From contig JACPUT010000011.1 in NCBI GenBank assembly GCA_016192145.1, positions 62,001-126,000 of the forward strand: a stretch of 64,000 nt of DNA, given 5' to 3'. The DNA comes from Acidobacteriota bacterium (GTDB taxonomy: Bacteria; Acidobacteriota; Holophagae; Holophagales; Holophagaceae). Each line of letters opens with the position of its first letter. The stretch's first letter is position 1. The position numbers and the translations under genes were made by a program. Shown here in pieces: positions 1 to 10,240 of the stretch. The notes under the pieces are model-generated. The model worked only from the letters and a program-made list of their open reading frames with translations, did no database searches and was not told the DNA's origin.

Positions 1-2043
1 GGGGGCGGGCTCTGCCACTTCGACAGGCTTGGCCGCGCCCAGCTTCTTGGGGCGGGCGGCGGGAGTCAGGAGGCTGGCCAGCACATCGCCCGTGAGCTTG
101 GGGGGCTCGGGGGCGGGCGTGGGCTCGGCCTTGGGCCGAGGCGCGGGCTTCGCAGCGGCGATCTGGGGTTCAGCAGGTGCGGCGGCGTGTTCCGTGGCCG
201 CGCCTTCGGTGCCTTCACCTCGATCCCGCTCACCACCCCGACGACGGCGGCGCCGGCGCTTGCGCTTAGTGCCATCGCCCTTGGTCTCCTCTTCGGAGCC
301 CTCGGCGCCTTCGTCGCCTTCCTCTTCCGACTCATCGTCCTCGGGCTTGGCGCTCTCGAAGAGGGCGCGGAGGCGCTCGCGTTCGTCGAGGGCGGCCTTC
401 TGGGCATCCCGGCGGTCGTACTTGAAGTCCTTGGGCTTTTCCGCCGGGCGATCCTCGTTCAGCGCCTTGTCGAAGGAGATGGGGCTGTCGCCACCCAGGA
501 CGACGGTTTCCTCATCCTTGTGCCGCTCGCGGGGCGCGGGCTTGGCGGGCTTGTCGGCGGGCTTCTCCCGGTCCTCCTCGTGGCGTTCGATCTCCGCGGC
601 CATTTCGCCGTAGGGCGTGGACCAGTCGGCGATGACGAGCACGTGGATGTCGTTGCGCTCTTCGAGCTCGGCGATGTCGCGGCGCTTGCCGTTCAGCACG
701 GAGCTGGCGATGTCGGGGTGCAGCTTGATGCGCAGCTCCTTCACGTCACCCCGGGCGGCGATGCCCTTGATGCGCCGGAGGACGGAGAGGACGAGGGCCT
801 CGATGGTCTTCACCTTTCCCGTGCCCTGGCAGGTGGGGCAGCCCTCGTGGTTCACGTGCTGCAGGCTGGGCCGGATGCGCTGGCGCGTCATCACCAGCAC
901 GCCGAAGCGGTTGATCTTCCCCACTTCCATGCGGGCCTTGTCCTGCTTGAGGTGCTCCACGAGGCGATCTTGAACCGCCTTGATGTGGCTCTCCTTGCGC
1001 ATGTCGATGAAGTCGATGGCCACGAGGCCGGCGAGATCGCGCAGGCGGAGCTGGCGGGCCACTTCCTCCGCGGCCTCCAGGTTCGTCTTGTAAGCGGTGT
1101 CCTCCTGGTTGTCACCGGAGGTTTTCCCACTGTTCACGTCGATGGCCACGAGGGCCTCGGTCTGGTCCAGCACCAGGGCGCCGCCGGAGGGCAGGTTCAC
1201 CTTGCGGGCGTAGACCCGGTCGATCTGCTCTTCCGTCTGATGGCGGGAGAAGATGGGCTTCTTGCCGATGTAGTGCTTCAGCACGGGCAGGTACTGGGGC
1301 ATCGTGCGTTTCACGAAGCTCTGGGCCGTGTGGAAGGTGTCGAGGTCGTCGATGCTCACTTCCTCCACGTCGGGGGTGAAAGCGTCGCGGAGGGTGCGGA
1401 CGACCACGTCGTCCTCCTGCCAAACGAGGCCGGCGCCCATCCGGTGCTTGTACCGGTGCTGGACCTCCTTGTAGCTGTCCAGGAGGTACTCGAGGTCGCG
1501 CTGGAAATCCTCCTTGGTGACGCCCAGGGAGGCGGTGCGGACGATCACCCCGATGTTGTCGGGGATCTCCAGGGAGTCGATGAGCTGCTTGAAGTGGCGG
1601 CGCTCCTCGGTGCCCTCGATCTTGCGGCTGATGCCGTTCACGGGATTGCCGGGGGTGACCACCAGGTAGCGGCCGGCCAGGCTGATCTGGGCCGTCATCA
1701 TGGCGCCCTTGGAGCCCAGTTCCTCGCGAACGGCCTGGACCATGATCTCCTGATCGCGGTGGAGCAGATCCTGGATGCGGCCTCGGCGGCCATCGCCGCT
1801 GACCATGTCCCGGGGCAGTTCGCCCAGGGGCAGGAAGCCGTTCTTCTGGCCCCCGTAGTGGATGAAAGCAGCCTGGAGGCTCTGATCCACGCGGATCACC
1901 TTGGCCTTGTAGATATTGCCCTTGATCTTCTCGTTGTGGACGAACTCCACGTCGTAATCAAAGAGGGTTCCGTCGATCAGCGTGGCGATCCGGATTTCCT
2001 CCGGGTCGGTGGCGTTGATCATCATGACTTTCTTGCTGCTCAA
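1..2043 (-). CDS. rne: Ribonuclease E/G family endoribonuclease, C-terminus beyond window
   Basis: Single-strand-specific endoribonuclease for rRNA/mRNA processing. The reading frame stays open to base 1, giving 681 codons without a stop. Seen in order: an N-terminal S1-type RNA-binding region (about residues 20-130), the catalytic metal-binding aspartates in AIDVNSGK (near 300) and AIDFIDM (near 345), and a zinc-link CPTC motif (near 402). After about residue 480 comes a charged low-complexity tail with an acidic stretch and an Arg/Lys block, like the scaffold tail of RNase E. I chose the TTG at 2043-2041 because AAGGAG lies five bases upstream; in-frame ATGs follow at 2025 and 2022. The tail favours RNase E over the shorter RNase G, but the family call is firmer than the E/G choice. 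Confidence 0.9.
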   Translation of the reverse strand, partial: MSSKKVMMINATDPEEIRIATLIDGTLFDYDVEFVHNEKIKGNIYKAKVIRVDQSLQAAFIHYGGQKNGFLPLGELPRDMVSGDGRRGRIQDLLHRDQEIMVQAVREELGSKGAMMTAQISLAGRYLVVTPGNPVNGISRKIEGTEERRHFKQLIDSLEIPDNIGVIVRTASLGVTKEDFQRDLEYLLDSYKEVQHRYKHRMGAGLVWQEDDVVVRTLRDAFTPDVEEVSIDDLDTFHTAQSFVKRTMPQYLPVLKHYIGKKPIFSRHQTEEQIDRVYARKVNLPSGGALVLDQTEALVAIDVNSGKTSGDNQEDTAYKTNLEAAEEVARQLRLRDLAGLVAIDFIDMRKESHIKAVQDRLVEHLKQDKARMEVGKINRFGVLVMTRQRIRPSLQHVNHEGCPTCQGTGKVKTIEALVLSVLRRIKGIAARGDVKELRIKLHPDIASSVLNGKRRDIAELEERNDIHVLVIADWSTPYGEMAAEIERHEEDREKPADKPAKPAPRERHKDEETVVLGGDSPISFDKALNEDRPAEKPKDFKYDRRDAQKAALDERERLRALFESAKPEDDESEEEGDEGAEGSEEETKGDGTKRKRRRRRRRGGERDRGEGTEGAATEHAAAPAEPQIAAAKPAPRPKAEPTPAPEPPKLTGDVLASLLTPAARPKKLGAAKPVEVAEPAP

Positions 2044-2420
2044 GGTTGCTCCTTGGGCTGAGACCTGCCCCTCGAGGCTCGGCCGTAGCGATGGAATGGA
2101 TGCTGGGGAAGGTGGCCTGCGCCGCGGAACCTTAGGTTGGCGGGCGACCGGGAGATGGTCAGGTCTTTGGAAGGGCCCGGGTCACGCAGGGAATCCCAGG
2201 TGAACGGCGGGTCTTCGTGCAGTTTTCCAGCCTTCGGGGCTTCGCGCAAGTCTTACATGGAATTTCCACGCATCATCTTCCATATTATCTACATTTAGAT
2301 AATTAAATATCAAATTTTATTTCAGCGACCGCAAGTGGAATTAACACCGATGTCACAGCCTGAGTGCATCCTTGTTTCGTTGCCCCCGGACGCTTAGGTA
2401 TCCCATTAAAGGAGGCTCCC
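2044..2420. other. Divergent intergenic region between RNase E/G and pstS
   Basis: A gap of 377 bases with no convincing gene. The part near the RNase gene is GC-rich. Bases about 2268-2330 are strikingly AT-rich (runs such as TTTAGATAATTAAAT) against a very GC-rich background, so promoters for one or both divergent genes probably lie here. I looked for a Pho box (two 7-base CTGTCAT-like repeats) because pstS follows; only a lone TGTCACAG at about 2351 is visible, which is not enough. The region ends with AAAGGAGG at 2408-2415, the pstS ribosome-binding site. Confidence 0.5.
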
Positions 2421-3398
2421 ATGCGGACCCACGCCACCCTCGCCCTTACCTTCGCCCTCGCCACCACCGGCTTCGCCCAGGCCATCAAGGTGGACCCCAA
2501 GCTCGCCCCCTATAAGAAGGTGGCCGGAATCAACGGCAACCTGAACAGCATCGGCTCCGACACCCTGAACAACCTCATGGCCTTCTGGGTGGAATCCTTC
2601 AACAAGCAATATCCGAACGTGAAGATCCAAGTGGAAGGCAAGGGTTCCGCCACCGCGCCTCCGGCCCTCATCGAAGGCACCGCCCAGCTCGGCCCCATGA
2701 GCCGGGAGATGAAGGGCGAGGAGATGGATAAATTCGAGAAGAAGTACGGCTACAAGCCCACCAAGGTGGCCGTGGCCATTGATTGCCTCGCCGTTTACGT
2801 GAACAAGAACAACCCCATCAAGGAAATGAGCATGGAGGAGGTGGATGGCATCTTCTCCTCCACTCGGAAGTGGGGTGGTAAGGATGCCTCCACCTGGGGC
2901 CAGGTCGGCCTCAAGGGCGAGTGGGCCGCGAAGCCCTTCAGCCTCTACGGTCGCAACAGTGCCAGCGGCACTTACGGCTACTTCAAGGAGCACGCCCTGA
3001 ACAAGGGGGACTTCCGGAACACCGTGAAGGAACAGCCCGGCTCCTCCGCCGTGGTGCAGGGCATCACCAACGACCGCTTCGCCATCGGCTACTCCGGGAT
3101 CGGCTACATCACCAGCGGCGTGCGCGCCGTGCCCCTGTCCATGAAGGGCCGATACAACGACCAGGCCTTCGCTCCCACCTATGAGAACGCCCTCAACGGC
3201 AAGTACCCCATGGCGCGCTTCCTTTACGTCTATGTGAACAAGCACCCCAAGAAGGGCCTGGATCCGCTGACCCTGGAGTTCATCAAGTTCGTCCTCTCCA
3301 AGGAAGGCCAGGAAATCGTCATCAAGGACGGCTACTTCCCCTTGACCGCGGGCAGCGGTTCCGCCAACGCCCAGACCGAGCTGAAGAAGCTCAACTAG
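2421..3398 (+). CDS. pstS: PstS phosphate ABC transporter substrate-binding protein
   Basis: Periplasmic phosphate receptor of the high-affinity Pst system, 325 residues. A signal peptide (about residues 1-20, ending in GFAQA) is followed by a mature PBP-like fold with phosphate-loop motifs SIGSDTL (near residue 40) and [12 protein letters not shown] (near 177), typical of PstS. The ATG at 2421 has AAAGGAGG about six bases upstream; the in-frame ATG at 2364 is rejected because it would put 19 residues before the signal peptide. First gene of the pst locus; pstC starts 45 bases after the stop. Phosphate control is expected from the family, but no clear Pho box is visible. Confidence 0.96.
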   Translation: MRTHATLALTFALATTGFAQAIKVDPKLAPYKKVAGINGNLNSIGSDTLNNLMAFWVESFNKQYPNVKIQVEGKGSATAPPALIEGTAQLGPMSREMKGEEMDKFEKKYGYKPTKVAVAIDCLAVYVNKNNPIKEMSMEEVDGIFSSTRKWGGKDASTWGQVGLKGEWAAKPFSLYGRNSASGTYGYFKEHALNKGDFRNTVKEQPGSSAVVQGITNDRFAIGYSGIGYITSGVRAVPLSMKGRYNDQAFAPTYENALNGKYPMARFLYVYVNKHPKKGLDPLTLEFIKFVLSKEGQEIVIKDGYFPLTAGSGSANAQTELKKLN

Positions 3399-3443
3399 GC
3401 TCCGGGAAAACCCGAATCGATAGGTCAAGCACTCAGGAGTCCG

Positions 3444-5603
3444 ATGTCCAGCACCGCGACCAGAAACCTGGCCAAGCGCGTGGATCGCTTCATGGCCGCC
3501 CTCATCACCGGGGGCGGCCTTCTGATCATCCTCGCCGTGCTGGGCATCCTCTTCTTCATCGCCAAGGAAGCCCTGCCCCTCTTCTTCCCGGCGCGCACCC
3601 AGACCCTAGCCATCGTCAACTTGGAGCCCGGAAAAGGGCTTTGGGCCGATGACTCCGCCAAGACGGTCATGATCCCGGATCCAGCCAAGGGCGTTCGGGT
3701 GCATCTCGCGCAGGACGGCCGTCTCCTGGACACCCTGACCTCGGGCCCCACCCTGCCCTGGAAGCTCAGCACGTCCCCCGACTCCCGGGGCCACCTGGCG
3801 GTTGTGGGTGCGGATGGCCGTCTCCACGCAGGCGAGTTGAAATGGGCCAAGCCGCCCGGGGCCCAGGATCCCAGCCAGTGGACCCCGGAAGTCGAGTGGA
3901 CATCCGGGGTATCCCTGCCCGTGGCCCCCTCGGAACTGCTGGACGTCCGCAGCTTGGAAGCCGGCGGTCTCATGGGCGGGAAGGTGCTCCGGGTCCTGGC
4001 CCGCAATCCCACGGGCCTGATCTGGGGCGAGGCCCCCGCCGAAGGCACCGAGCCCCTCCAATGGAAGGCCCTGCCCGCGCCTGCGGACGCACTCGCCCTG
4101 CTCAGCCCGGATGGTCAGCACGCCTACATCGGCACCCGGGATGCCCGCGTGCAGGACTGGGCCCTCGCCGGGGAGGCCTCGCTCTCCACCGAACAGACCT
4201 TCACCGAGCCCGTGACGGCCCTCGGGTTCGCCCTGGGGGGTTCGTCCTTGCTCGTGGGCGGCGAGAAGGGGTCCATCTGGGCCTACCAGCAGGTTCGCGA
4301 CGAGCAGGACACCAAGGCCCTCCAGCCCTTCCATCGGTTCCTATCCCTGGATGGCCCCGTGCGGGGGTTCCAGCACGGCCTCCGGGACAAGCGCTTTCTG
4401 GCCTGGGGCCCCACGGGGGCCGGCATCCTGCACCTCACCTCCGAACGCCAGTTGATGCGCATCACCGGAGATCGGATCGAGGGCGCCGCCCTATCCGCCC
4501 GCGGCGACCACATCCTCCTCCAGGACGGCAATCGCGTCCGCCCCTTCATCCTGGATGCCCCCCATCCCGAAATCAGCTGGAAGACCCTCTGGGGGCGCGT
4601 CCACTACGAAGGCTACAAGGAAGCTGATCACACCTGGCAGTCCACGGGTGGCGGGGACGATTTCGAACCCAAGCTCAGCCTCCTCCCGCTGCTCTTCGGC
4701 ACCCTGAAAGGCACTTTCTACGCCCTGCTCTTCGCGGTTCCCATCGCGATCCTCGGCGCCCTCTACACCAGCCAGTTCGCCACGCCGGGCCTCAAATCCC
4801 GCATCAAGCCCACCATCGAGATCATGGCCGCCCTGCCCTCCGTGGTGCTGGGATTCCTGGCGGGCCTCGTGATGGCACCGCTCTTCGAACAGGCCGCGGT
4901 CCATGTGCTCGTGTTTCCCCTCGCGGCCGTGTTGCTGGGTTTGGCCATCCTTCCCATCTGGAGCAAGTTCCCGGCCTCCTGGCGTCGCATCTGGGGCGAA
5001 GGCCGCGAGGCGCTATGGATGATCCCGCTGCTGCTGGGCGCGCTGGCCCTGACCTACCTCCTCGCGCCTTCGATCGAGAAGGCCTTCATGGGAGGGAACT
5101 ACCGCACCTGGCTGCAGGAGGCCTGGGGTGTGCGATATGACCAGCGCAATAGCCTCGTGGTGGGTTTCGCCATGGGGTTCGCCGTGATCCCCATCATCTT
5201 CACCATTAGCGAGGACGCCCTCTCCAGCGTGCCGAGGTCCCTCACCTCCGCGAGCCTGGCCTGTGGCGCAAGCCCCTGGCAGACCGCCTGGCGCGTGGTG
5301 CTTCCCACCGGGTCCCCGGGGATCTTCAGCGCCGTGATGGTGGGCGTGGGCCGCGCCATCGGCGAGACCATGATCGTGCTCATGGCCACGGGCAACACAC
5401 CCATCCTTGATTGGGGCCCCTTCAACGGCATGCGCACCCTCAGCGCCAACATCGCCGTGGAGATCCCCGAAGCGCCCCATCACGGGACCCTCTACCGCAT
5501 CCTCTTCCTGGCTGCCCTGCTGCTCTTCATCTTGACCTTCTCCCTCAACACCATCGCGGAGCTCGTGCGCCAGCACCTCCGCAAGAAGTACGAGAGCTAC
5601 TGA
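3444..5603 (+). CDS. pstC: PstC phosphate ABC permease with large propeller-like insertion
   Basis: Inner-membrane permease subunit of the Pst transporter. At 719 residues it is over twice the length of E. coli PstC. One membrane helix (about residues 18-45) is followed by a soluble stretch (about 50-395) of WD40/beta-propeller-like repeats, then the MetI-like permease core from about residue 410 with several helices and an EAA-type loop (ASLACGASPWQ, then GVGRAIGETM). Extended PstC proteins of this kind occur in pseudomonads and other bacteria. The insertion should face the periplasm if helix 1 runs inside to outside; that topology is inferred. It ends in TGATG, shared with the pstA start. 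Confidence 0.93.
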   Translation: MSSTATRNLAKRVDRFMAALITGGGLLIILAVLGILFFIAKEALPLFFPARTQTLAIVNLEPGKGLWADDSAKTVMIPDPAKGVRVHLAQDGRLLDTLTSGPTLPWKLSTSPDSRGHLAVVGADGRLHAGELKWAKPPGAQDPSQWTPEVEWTSGVSLPVAPSELLDVRSLEAGGLMGGKVLRVLARNPTGLIWGEAPAEGTEPLQWKALPAPADALALLSPDGQHAYIGTRDARVQDWALAGEASLSTEQTFTEPVTALGFALGGSSLLVGGEKGSIWAYQQVRDEQDTKALQPFHRFLSLDGPVRGFQHGLRDKRFLAWGPTGAGILHLTSERQLMRITGDRIEGAALSARGDHILLQDGNRVRPFILDAPHPEISWKTLWGRVHYEGYKEADHTWQSTGGGDDFEPKLSLLPLLFGTLKGTFYALLFAVPIAILGALYTSQFATPGLKSRIKPTIEIMAALPSVVLGFLAGLVMAPLFEQAAVHVLVFPLAAVLLGLAILPIWSKFPASWRRIWGEGREALWMIPLLLGALALTYLLAPSIEKAFMGGNYRTWLQEAWGVRYDQRNSLVVGFAMGFAVIPIIFTISEDALSSVPRSLTSASLACGASPWQTAWRVVLPTGSPGIFSAVMVGVGRAIGETMIVLMATGNTPILDWGPFNGMRTLSANIAVEIPEAPHHGTLYRILFLAALLLFILTFSLNTIAELVRQHLRKKYESY

Positions 5604-7192
5604 TGAAAGCCACCGCCTGGCTCCGTCGCGGCAGTCCCTTCGTCTGGGTGAGTGGAGGCCTGCTCGCCTTCGCCCTGCTCATGATCACCACGCTCGTGGG
5701 CTATATCGCCATCAAGGGCCTCGGCTTCTACTGGCCCAAGCCCTTGGTCGAACTCACGACCACCACCGGTCCGGTGCTCGGTGAAGTCACCGGGCACGAG
5801 GCCGCCACCGCCGAGGACCCCGAACGAATCCAGATCCGCACCGCGAACCGCGACATCCTGGGCCAGGACTTCCGCTGGGTGCCCGTCTCTGAGATCCAGG
5901 CCCGGACCACGCCCCCCGAGGCCCTGGTCATCGAACGTCTGGAAAATGGCACATTCTTCGGTTCCCTATGGCGAATCACGCAGGATGGCAAAGTGCTGGC
6001 GGAAGGGCCCGGCGCTCCCGAGGAAGCCCGCCGCCGGCTCGCGGAGGCCAAGGCGCTGCAGCGCCGGATCCAATCCATGGAGAAGGACGAGGTGGGCAGC
6101 CTCAACCAGAAGCTTGAAGATCTCCGCCTTCGCCGTCGCAAGCTGGAGGCCAAGGGAGAACCGACCGCCCAGGCCGAGGCCGCGGAAGCCGATCTGCACA
6201 ATCGCTTCCAACATCTCCAAGAGGAGTTGGAGGCCTTCCGGGCCCAATCCAACGGCCTCCAGGTGACCCTTCGCACCGTCGATGGCCAGGAAAAGGAACT
6301 GAGCCTCGCCGGCGTGATCCGCATCATCCCCGTGAACACCATCGGGCTCCCCCGGAAAGTCAGCGTCTACCTGGCCCGGCTCTGGGAGTTTGTCTGGGAT
6401 GATCCCCGGGAATCCAACACCGAGGGGGGCGTGTTTCCCGCGATCTTCGGCACCGTGATGATGGTGATGCTCATGTCCATCATGGTCGTCCCCCTGGGGG
6501 TGATGGCGGCCCTCTACCTGCGGGAATACGCCAAGGACGGCCTCGCCGTGCGACTCGTGCGGGTGGCCGTGAACAACCTGGCAGGCGTGCCCTCCATCGT
6601 GTTCGGCGTTTTCGGGCTGGGATTCTTCGTATACACGCTGGGCGGCTCCATCGATGCGCTCTTCTTCCCCGAGAAGCTCCCCACCCCCACCTTCGGCACC
6701 GGCGGCATCCTGTGGGCCAGCCTCACCCTGGCCCTGCTCACGGTACCCGTGGTGATCGTGGCGACGGAGGAGGCCATCGCCTCCGTGCCCCGCAGCCTGC
6801 GGGAGGCCAGCTTGGCCCTGGGGGCCACCAAATGGCAGACCATCCGGCAGGTCGTGTTGCCCGGCGCCATGCCCGGCATCCTCACGGGGCTGATCCTGGC
6901 CATGGCCCGCGGGGCGGGGGAAGTGGCGCCGCTCATGCTCACCGGCGTCGTCAAGCTGGCCCCGAGCCTGCCCTTGGACGCCCAGGCGCCCTTCCTCCAC
7001 CTGGATCGGAAGTTCATGCACCTGGGATTCCACATCTATGACGTGGGCTTCCAGAGCCCCAACAGCGAAGCCGCCAAACCCATGGTCTTCATGACCACCC
7101 TCCTCCTCCTGGGTATCGTGGTGGCCCTGAACATATTCGCCCTGAGGCTCCGCCGGAAATTGCGCGCCCGCATGGGTGGGAGCACCTTCTGA
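5603..7192 (+). CDS. pstA: PstA phosphate ABC permease with coiled-coil insertion
   Basis: Second permease subunit of the Pst transporter, 529 residues against roughly 280-300 for the usual family member. Helix 1 (about residues 16-40) is followed by a soluble segment to about residue 265 with a charged, Leu/Ala/Glu/Arg-rich probable coiled coil (about 130-220). The permease core follows, with the EAA-type loop [12 protein letters not shown] and the [10 protein letters not shown] segment. The start overlaps the pstC stop (TGATG), as expected for translational coupling; longer in-frame starts lie inside pstC. Both permease subunits here carry extra soluble domains in the same place, after helix 1. 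Confidence 0.93.
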   Translation: MKATAWLRRGSPFVWVSGGLLAFALLMITTLVGYIAIKGLGFYWPKPLVELTTTTGPVLGEVTGHEAATAEDPERIQIRTANRDILGQDFRWVPVSEIQARTTPPEALVIERLENGTFFGSLWRITQDGKVLAEGPGAPEEARRRLAEAKALQRRIQSMEKDEVGSLNQKLEDLRLRRRKLEAKGEPTAQAEAAEADLHNRFQHLQEELEAFRAQSNGLQVTLRTVDGQEKELSLAGVIRIIPVNTIGLPRKVSVYLARLWEFVWDDPRESNTEGGVFPAIFGTVMMVMLMSIMVVPLGVMAALYLREYAKDGLAVRLVRVAVNNLAGVPSIVFGVFGLGFFVYTLGGSIDALFFPEKLPTPTFGTGGILWASLTLALLTVPVVIVATEEAIASVPRSLREASLALGATKWQTIRQVVLPGAMPGILTGLILAMARGAGEVAPLMLTGVVKLAPSLPLDAQAPFLHLDRKFMHLGFHIYDVGFQSPNSEAAKPMVFMTTLLLLGIVVALNIFALRLRRKLRARMGGSTF

Positions 7193-8115
7193 TGCCTCAC
7201 ACTGGATTACTGGAGCCCTTCAACATGGACCCCGAAACCCACCTACCCCTACCGGAACCCGTCGTCCTCGGCGGGGGGCGAGATGAGGCCCTGCCGGCCG
7301 TCCAACCCCTGGAGGGAAAGCCGGCGAGCCTTCCCCTCACGGATACCGCGGCCCTCGTCGCACCGCCCGCCCTGGAGGTCGAGCGGCTCAACCTCTGGTA
7401 CGGCGCCAAGCAGGCCCTCTTCGACATCGACCTCCAAGTCCGCAAGAACACCGTCATGAGCCTCATCGGCCCCTCCGGCTGCGGCAAGAGCACCCTCCTC
7501 CGCTCCCTCAACCGCATGAACGACCTCGTGGACAGCGTCCGCATCGAGGGGTCCGTGCGCCTGGGCTCCGAGGATCTCTACGCCCCCGGGGTGGACGTCA
7601 TCGAACTCCGCAAGCGGATGGGCATGGTGTTCCAGAAATCCAACCCCTTCCCCAAGTCCATCTTCGAAAACGTGGCCTACGGGCTCCGGGTCCAGGGGGA
7701 GAAGGACCGCCTCACCCTCGAGGAGGCTGTGGAGACGAGCCTCAAGGGCGCCGGCCTCTGGGAGGAGGTCAAGGATCGCCTCAAGGAATCCGCCCTGGGC
7801 CTCTCTGGTGGCCAGCAGCAGCGGCTCTGCATCGCCCGGGCCCTGGCGGTGCGTCCCGAGGTGCTCCTCATGGACGAGCCCTGCTCGGCCCTGGATCCCA
7901 TCGCCACCGCCCGTGTCGAGGAGCTGATCTTCGAGCTGAAGAAGGAATTCACCATCGTCATCGTCACCCACTCCATGCAGCAGGCGGCGCGGGTGAGTGA
8001 TTTCACGGCCTTCTTCTGGCTCGGCAAGGTGGTGGAGACGGATCTCACCGAGAAGATCTTCACCAATCCCACCAACCGCATGACCGAAGACTACATCACG
8101 GGGAGGTTCGGCTGA
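7192..8115 (+). CDS. pstB: PstB phosphate ABC transporter ATPase
   Basis: ATP-binding subunit that powers Pst phosphate import at the cytoplasmic membrane face; 307 residues. Motifs: Walker [10 protein letters not shown] (near residue 93), Q-loop [13 protein letters not shown] signature LSGGQQQR (near 203), Walker [13 protein letters not shown] (near 225) and the switch histidine in VTHSM. The PNPFP-like Q-loop and the DLVDS segment are characteristic of PstB. The first 60 residues form a proline-rich extension not usual in the family; an internal ATG at 7225 would shorten it. The ATG at 7192 overlaps the pstA stop, and its own stop precedes phoU directly. Confidence 0.95.
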   Translation: MPHTGLLEPFNMDPETHLPLPEPVVLGGGRDEALPAVQPLEGKPASLPLTDTAALVAPPALEVERLNLWYGAKQALFDIDLQVRKNTVMSLIGPSGCGKSTLLRSLNRMNDLVDSVRIEGSVRLGSEDLYAPGVDVIELRKRMGMVFQKSNPFPKSIFENVAYGLRVQGEKDRLTLEEAVETSLKGAGLWEEVKDRLKESALGLSGGQQQRLCIARALAVRPEVLLMDEPCSALDPIATARVEELIFELKKEFTIVIVTHSMQQAARVSDFTAFFWLGKVVETDLTEKIFTNPTNRMTEDYITGRFG

Positions 8116-8783
8116 TGGCCCGACATTTCGATTCCGAGCTCAAGGGACTCAAGGATGGCCTCCTCTCCATGGCGGGGATGGCGGAGCGCATGATCGACCT
8201 CACGCGCCGCGCCCTGCTGGAGCGGAATTCCGCCCTGGTGGACGAGGTGAACGTCCTCGACGAGAAACTGGACGAGATGGAGCTGCGCCTGGATCAGCTC
8301 TGCATCGATCTGCTCGCCCTTCGGGCGCCCATCGCCGCGGATCTGCGCCTCATCGCATCGGCCATCAAGATCATCCCCGAGGTGGAGCGCATCGGCGACC
8401 ACTGCGGGAACATCTGCCGCCGCGCGAAGATGCTCAACGATCAGCCGCCCATCCTGAACGGGGATTATCTGGAGCGCCTCGCCTCGGAGACCCAGGGCAT
8501 GGTGCGACGGGCCGTGGACGCCTTCGTGACCAGCGATGCCAGCCTCGCCCGGGCCGTCATCAGCGATGACGACAAGGTGGACAACCTCTACCAGGCCATC
8601 TACCGGGAGCTGCTCAAGCTCATGCTCTCCGATCCCCTCTGCATCGAGCGGGCCTCGCACCTCATCCTCGTGATCAAAAACTGGGAACGCATTGCCGACC
8701 AGGCCACGAACATCGCCGAAGAGGTGCTGTTCATCCTGGAGGGCCGCAGCGCCAAGCACACTTACCTCCAGGAACGGAACTGA
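8115..8783 (+). CDS. phoU: PhoU phosphate signalling protein
   Basis: Cytoplasmic regulator linking Pst transporter state to the Pho two-component system. The 222 residues match the usual PhoU length and show two PhoU repeats: LALRAPIAADLRLIASAIKI with EVERIGDHCGNI in the first half, and LILVIKNWERIADQATNIAEEV in the second. These helical repeats carry the acidic metal-binding E..D motifs. The start overlaps the end of pstB by one base, so all five pst genes are probably translated together. A PhoB-type regulator starts three bases after the stop, but no phoR kinase is adjacent. Confidence 0.95.
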   Translation: MARHFDSELKGLKDGLLSMAGMAERMIDLTRRALLERNSALVDEVNVLDEKLDEMELRLDQLCIDLLALRAPIAADLRLIASAIKIIPEVERIGDHCGNICRRAKMLNDQPPILNGDYLERLASETQGMVRRAVDAFVTSDASLARAVISDDDKVDNLYQAIYRELLKLMLSDPLCIERASHLILVIKNWERIADQATNIAEEVLFILEGRSAKHTYLQERN

Positions 8784-8785
8784 CC

Positions 8786-9481
8786 ATGGCCAATCTGCTG
8801 ATCCTCGAGGACGATGCCGACATCCGGCAGGCCCTGGAGCAGCATCTCCGCCGGGAAGGGTTCACCCCCCTCGCCGTCGGCGCGGGCCGGGATGCCTTGC
8901 GCATCCTGGAATCGGGCACTCGCATCGATGGCGCCTTGCTCGATCTCAGCCTCCCGGACATGGATGGGCTGGATGTCCTCCGGGCCATCCGCTCCGCTCC
9001 GAAGCTGAAAATGCTGCCGGTGCTGCTCGTGACGGCTCGCGTCGATGAGATCGATCGGATCCTGGGGCTCGAACTCGGAGCGGATGACTACGTCCCCAAG
9101 CCCTTCAGCACCCGTGAGTTGATCGCGCGGATCCGGGCCGTCCTGCGCCGGGCAACCTTCCTGGACACCCAGCCCGAAGGGCAGGCCCTGGGTTTCGGGC
9201 CGATCACGGTGGACCTGGATATGCACGTGGCCCGGGTCGATGGCAAACCCATCGAGCTCACTCGCCGGGAGTTCGAACTGCTGGCTTACTTCATCAAGAA
9301 CCCGCGCCGGGTGCTGGGTCGGGAGAAGATCCTCCAGCAGGTCTGGGGGCTCGAATACCTGGGGGAGAGCCGCACCATCGATGCCCATGTCCGGCGCGTC
9401 CGGGCCAAGCTTGGAGAAGCGGCCAACCTCATCGAGACCATCGTCGGCGTGGGCTACCGCATGGGGTCCGTGGAGGGGTGA
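8786..9481 (+). CDS. phoB: PhoB-type response regulator (OmpR/PhoB family)
   Basis: Transcription factor probably controlling the phosphate regulon. The 231 residues contain an N-terminal receiver domain with acidic pocket D9/D10, phospho-acceptor Asp53 (LLDLSLPDMDG), and conserved T and K (LLVTAR, YVPKPF), then a C-terminal winged-helix DNA-binding domain (LTRREFELL, SRTIDAHVRRVRAKLG). The start lies three bases after phoU. PhoB is the natural name from context, but a cognate PhoR is absent from the window, so the partner kinase is unknown. The gene ends about 100 bases before the DUF47 gene. Confidence 0.87.
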   Translation: MANLLILEDDADIRQALEQHLRREGFTPLAVGAGRDALRILESGTRIDGALLDLSLPDMDGLDVLRAIRSAPKLKMLPVLLVTARVDEIDRILGLELGADDYVPKPFSTRELIARIRAVLRRATFLDTQPEGQALGFGPITVDLDMHVARVDGKPIELTRREFELLAYFIKNPRRVLGREKILQQVWGLEYLGESRTIDAHVRRVRAKLGEAANLIETIVGVGYRMGSVEG

Positions 9482-9583
9482 ATCCGGATTCGGGGCACCG
9501 GCCGCTCCCTTCCCGGGGAATCAGTGCTTCGCGGCATCCGTTCCACCGGGCACAATGGAGAGGTTTGAACCTCGGAGATGCCC

Positions 9584-10231
9584 ATGTCCTTGAACGCCCT
9601 GATGCGCTGGCTGAAGCCTCGCGAAACCGTGTTCTTCGAATTGCTGGAAGCCGCGGCGGACAACGCCCATGATTCGGCGGTGCTGTTCGATACCGCGGTG
9701 CGGACCAACGACCCTTCCCGTTGGGCGGAATACCGTCGGGAGATGAAGGCCTTGGAGCACAAGGGCGACCGCATCACCCACGACCTCATCGACCGCCTCA
9801 ACCTGACTTTCGTCACGCCCATCGAGCGGGAGGACATCCTCGCCCTCACCCATGCCATCGACGACGTGGCGGATCTGCTGGATGCCACCACGGAACGCCT
9901 CGTGCTTTACCGTATCGGGAAGGTGATGCCGGCTGTGACGGAGCTCAGCTCCATCATCGTGGAGGGCTCGAAGGAACTCACGGTCCTCATCCGCCACCTG
10001 CGAACCATGAGCGACGTGAAGGACATCCGCGCCCGCATCAAGCACTGCCATACCCTGGAAAACCAGGCCGACAGCATTTACCACACGGCCCTGGCCCAGA
10101 TCTTCGAGAACCCCACCGATCCCATCGAACTCATCAAGTGGAAGGAACTCCTCGCCCAGATCGAGGAGGCCACCGACCAGATCGAGTTCGTGGCCCAGGT
10201 CGTGGGCTCCACCGTGATGCGCAACGCCTAG
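9584..10231 (+). CDS. DUF47 family (PhoU-like) phosphate transport regulator
   Basis: An all-helical protein of 215 residues in the COG1392/DUF47 family, distant PhoU relatives often encoded beside Pit transporters and thought to modulate them. Visible family features are the opening FELLEAAADNAHDSAV, the charged core ALEHKGDRITHDLIDRLN followed by TPIEREDILAL and ADLLDATTERL. I favour the ATG at 9584 over 9578 because GGAG at 9574-9577 is six bases from the former and touches the latter. A short dyad (GAGGTT..AACCTC, 9559-9572) lies just upstream. The pit gene starts nine bases after the stop, so the two are surely co-transcribed. Confidence 0.88.
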   Translation: MSLNALMRWLKPRETVFFELLEAAADNAHDSAVLFDTAVRTNDPSRWAEYRREMKALEHKGDRITHDLIDRLNLTFVTPIEREDILALTHAIDDVADLLDATTERLVLYRIGKVMPAVTELSSIIVEGSKELTVLIRHLRTMSDVKDIRARIKHCHTLENQADSIYHTALAQIFENPTDPIELIKWKELLAQIEEATDQIEFVAQVVGSTVMRNA

Positions 10232-10240
10232 GGAGCCCTC

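Noticed and set aside
187-2061. A 624-codon open frame on the plus strand across the left edge
   Set aside because: It is antisense to the RNase E/G gene, has no family pattern and its composition (repetitive GLGALEE, HVDEVDG) is typical of a shadow frame in GC-rich DNA.
2351-2358. Pho box upstream of pstS
   Set aside because: Only one half-site-like TGTCACAG, without the second 7-base repeat at the right distance.
9559-9572. GAGGTT/AACCTC dyad before the DUF47 gene as an operator
   Set aside because: Six-base arms with a 2-base spacer are too short to support by sequence alone.
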